The position numbers were made by a program, and so were the translations under genes. DNA of 64,000 nt from JANXQG01 sp963780045 (GTDB taxonomy: Bacteria > Planctomycetota > Planctomycetia > Pirellulales > Thermoguttaceae), in contig CAVZZZ010000001.1 in NCBI GenBank assembly GCA_963780045.1, forward strand, positions 744,001 through 808,000, written 5' to 3'. Positions 63,412 through 64,000 of this stretch are shown here, in pieces. The stretch's first letter is position 1. The number at the start of each line of letters is the position of its first letter. The notes under the pieces are model-generated. The model worked only from the letters and a program-made list of their open reading frames with translations. It had not been told where the DNA came from and ran no database searches.

Positions 63412-64000
63412 CTAAAGCCGCGACTCCAACGGTTTGACGCGACCACGAACGTATACGTCCTCGTCCACCGGTTCGACGACAACGTCTTCCAGCGCCATTG
63501 CCGCCGCGATTGCGTCCACGCCCTGGCCGGCGATCGGGCTGCGGGCCGCCTCGCCGCCGGCAAGTTTGGGCGCAATGAACACATGGACTTCGTCGATCAG
63601 CCGAGCGTCGAACAGACTTCCCAAGAGCCGGCCACCGCCTTCGACAAGCACGTTGGTCATCCGCCGCTTGCCCAGCTCGTCTAGCAAACCTTCTAAGCGA
63701 GCTTGCTGCGTCTTCCCGGCGCGAACGTGTACTTCGCAGCCCGCATCTCGAAGCCGCGCGCAATCGGCTGCGGTTGCCTCTTCGCCAACGGCCAGCATCA
63801 CCGGCACTTCCCTTGCCGTGCGGACGAGTTGAGAATCCAACGAGAGCGACACCCGCGAATCGACCACGATGCGCACCGCCGTTCGCGGCCCCGGCGGTCT
63901 CGCCGTCAAGAGCGGATCGTCCGCCGCGGCGGTTCCGCGGCCGACGATGATCGCGTCCACTCGGCCGCGAAGCTTGTGTGTCACTTGCCGCGAGGCGTGA
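63412..64000 (-). CDS. ribD: RibD-type pyrimidine reductase domain, 3' part (5' end outside window)
   Basis: The frame is open to the window edge, so only the C-terminal part is seen. ASRQVTHKLRGRVDAIIVGRGTAAADDPLLTARPPG and RIVVDSRVSLSLDSQLV, then NVLVEGGGRLLGSLFDARLIDEVHVFIAPKLAGG, are the signature of the NADPH-dependent 5-amino-6-ribosylamino-uracil reductase of riboflavin synthesis. If the missing part is a deaminase domain, it is bifunctional RibD; otherwise a stand-alone reductase. The 190 bp to 63218 upstream contain no gene. Confidence 0.9.
   Translation of the reverse strand, partial: HASRQVTHKLRGRVDAIIVGRGTAAADDPLLTARPPGPRTAVRIVVDSRVSLSLDSQLVRTAREVPVMLAVGEEATAADCARLRDAGCEVHVRAGKTQQARLEGLLDELGKRRMTNVLVEGGGRLLGSLFDARLIDEVHVFIAPKLAGGEAARSPIAGQGVDAIAAAMALEDVVVEPVDEDVYVRGRVKPLESRL

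Overview
The window looks like a chromosomal segment of a planctomycete (Planctomycetota, probably Pirellulales-like). This is an inference from gene content: four giant PEP-CTERM proteins built of autotransporter-associated beta-strand repeats, an ECF sigma factor followed by a FecR/LamG protein, a secreted sulfatase, secreted glycoside hydrolases, Uma2 and PIN-type genes, and high-GC codon usage. No tRNA, rRNA or CRISPR array was recognised.

Layout. 1-2.5 kb: an overlapping three-gene phosphorelay (histidine kinase, Rcp1-like single-domain regulator, REC-HisKA_3 hybrid). 2.7-28.3 kb: a surface-protein locus with four giant PEP-CTERM proteins (BNR-type propeller, L-type lectin, pure repeats, GH16 plus LamG) around an ECF sigma factor/FecR pair. 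28.4-36.2 kb: a carbohydrate locus with GH29 fucosidase, heparinase-like lyase, GH43 arabinanase-like and GH78 rhamnosidase. 36.3-46.6 kb: accessory genes, namely an antitoxin/PIN toxin pair, a YeiH-type transporter with a 52-residue membrane protein, a type II restriction-modification pair (D12 methylase plus HNH nuclease), a C69 dipeptidase, a GH-like secreted protein, a SAM methyltransferase between two copies of a ~130-bp repeat, a ParDE-like pair and DUF488. 46.6-49.7 kb: a secreted sulfatase and an ISKra4-like insertion sequence with 19-bp perfect terminal inverted repeats. 49.8-54.4 kb: a nucleotide-sugar dehydrogenase, a small regulator with a retropepsin-like protein, a Gly-rich RRM protein and an alpha/beta hydrolase. 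54.5-60.2 kb: sdhB, then a 2.2-kb insertion with Uma2 and several repeat structures, then sdhA and sdhC. 60.4-64 kb: a second antitoxin/PIN pair, a second ECF sigma operon, and the 3' part of a RibD-type reductase gene.

The first 36 kb reads as one polysaccharide-handling programme. Exosortase-anchored or released giant repeat proteins carry lectin, GH16, LamG and propeller domains, and secreted lyase/fucosidase/arabinanase/rhamnosidase enzymes plus a sulfatase could degrade a fucose- and rhamnose-rich, possibly sulfated, polysaccharide. The sigma/FecR pair is a candidate regulator. That assignment is by proximity only.

Two features run through the whole window. First, about 18 single-base frameshifts break otherwise well-conserved genes, many in homopolymers and including sdhA and the nucleotide-sugar dehydrogenase. 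Assembly or sequencing indels are a serious possibility, so 'broken' genes should not be read as pseudogenes without read support. Second, degenerate tandem repeats with a strict 7-bp period occur at several separate places (one in frame inside the FecR gene), together with an 8-unit array of exactly 11-bp period and a 3-unit 10-bp array upstream of sdhB. These periodic arrays are the least explained signal in the window.
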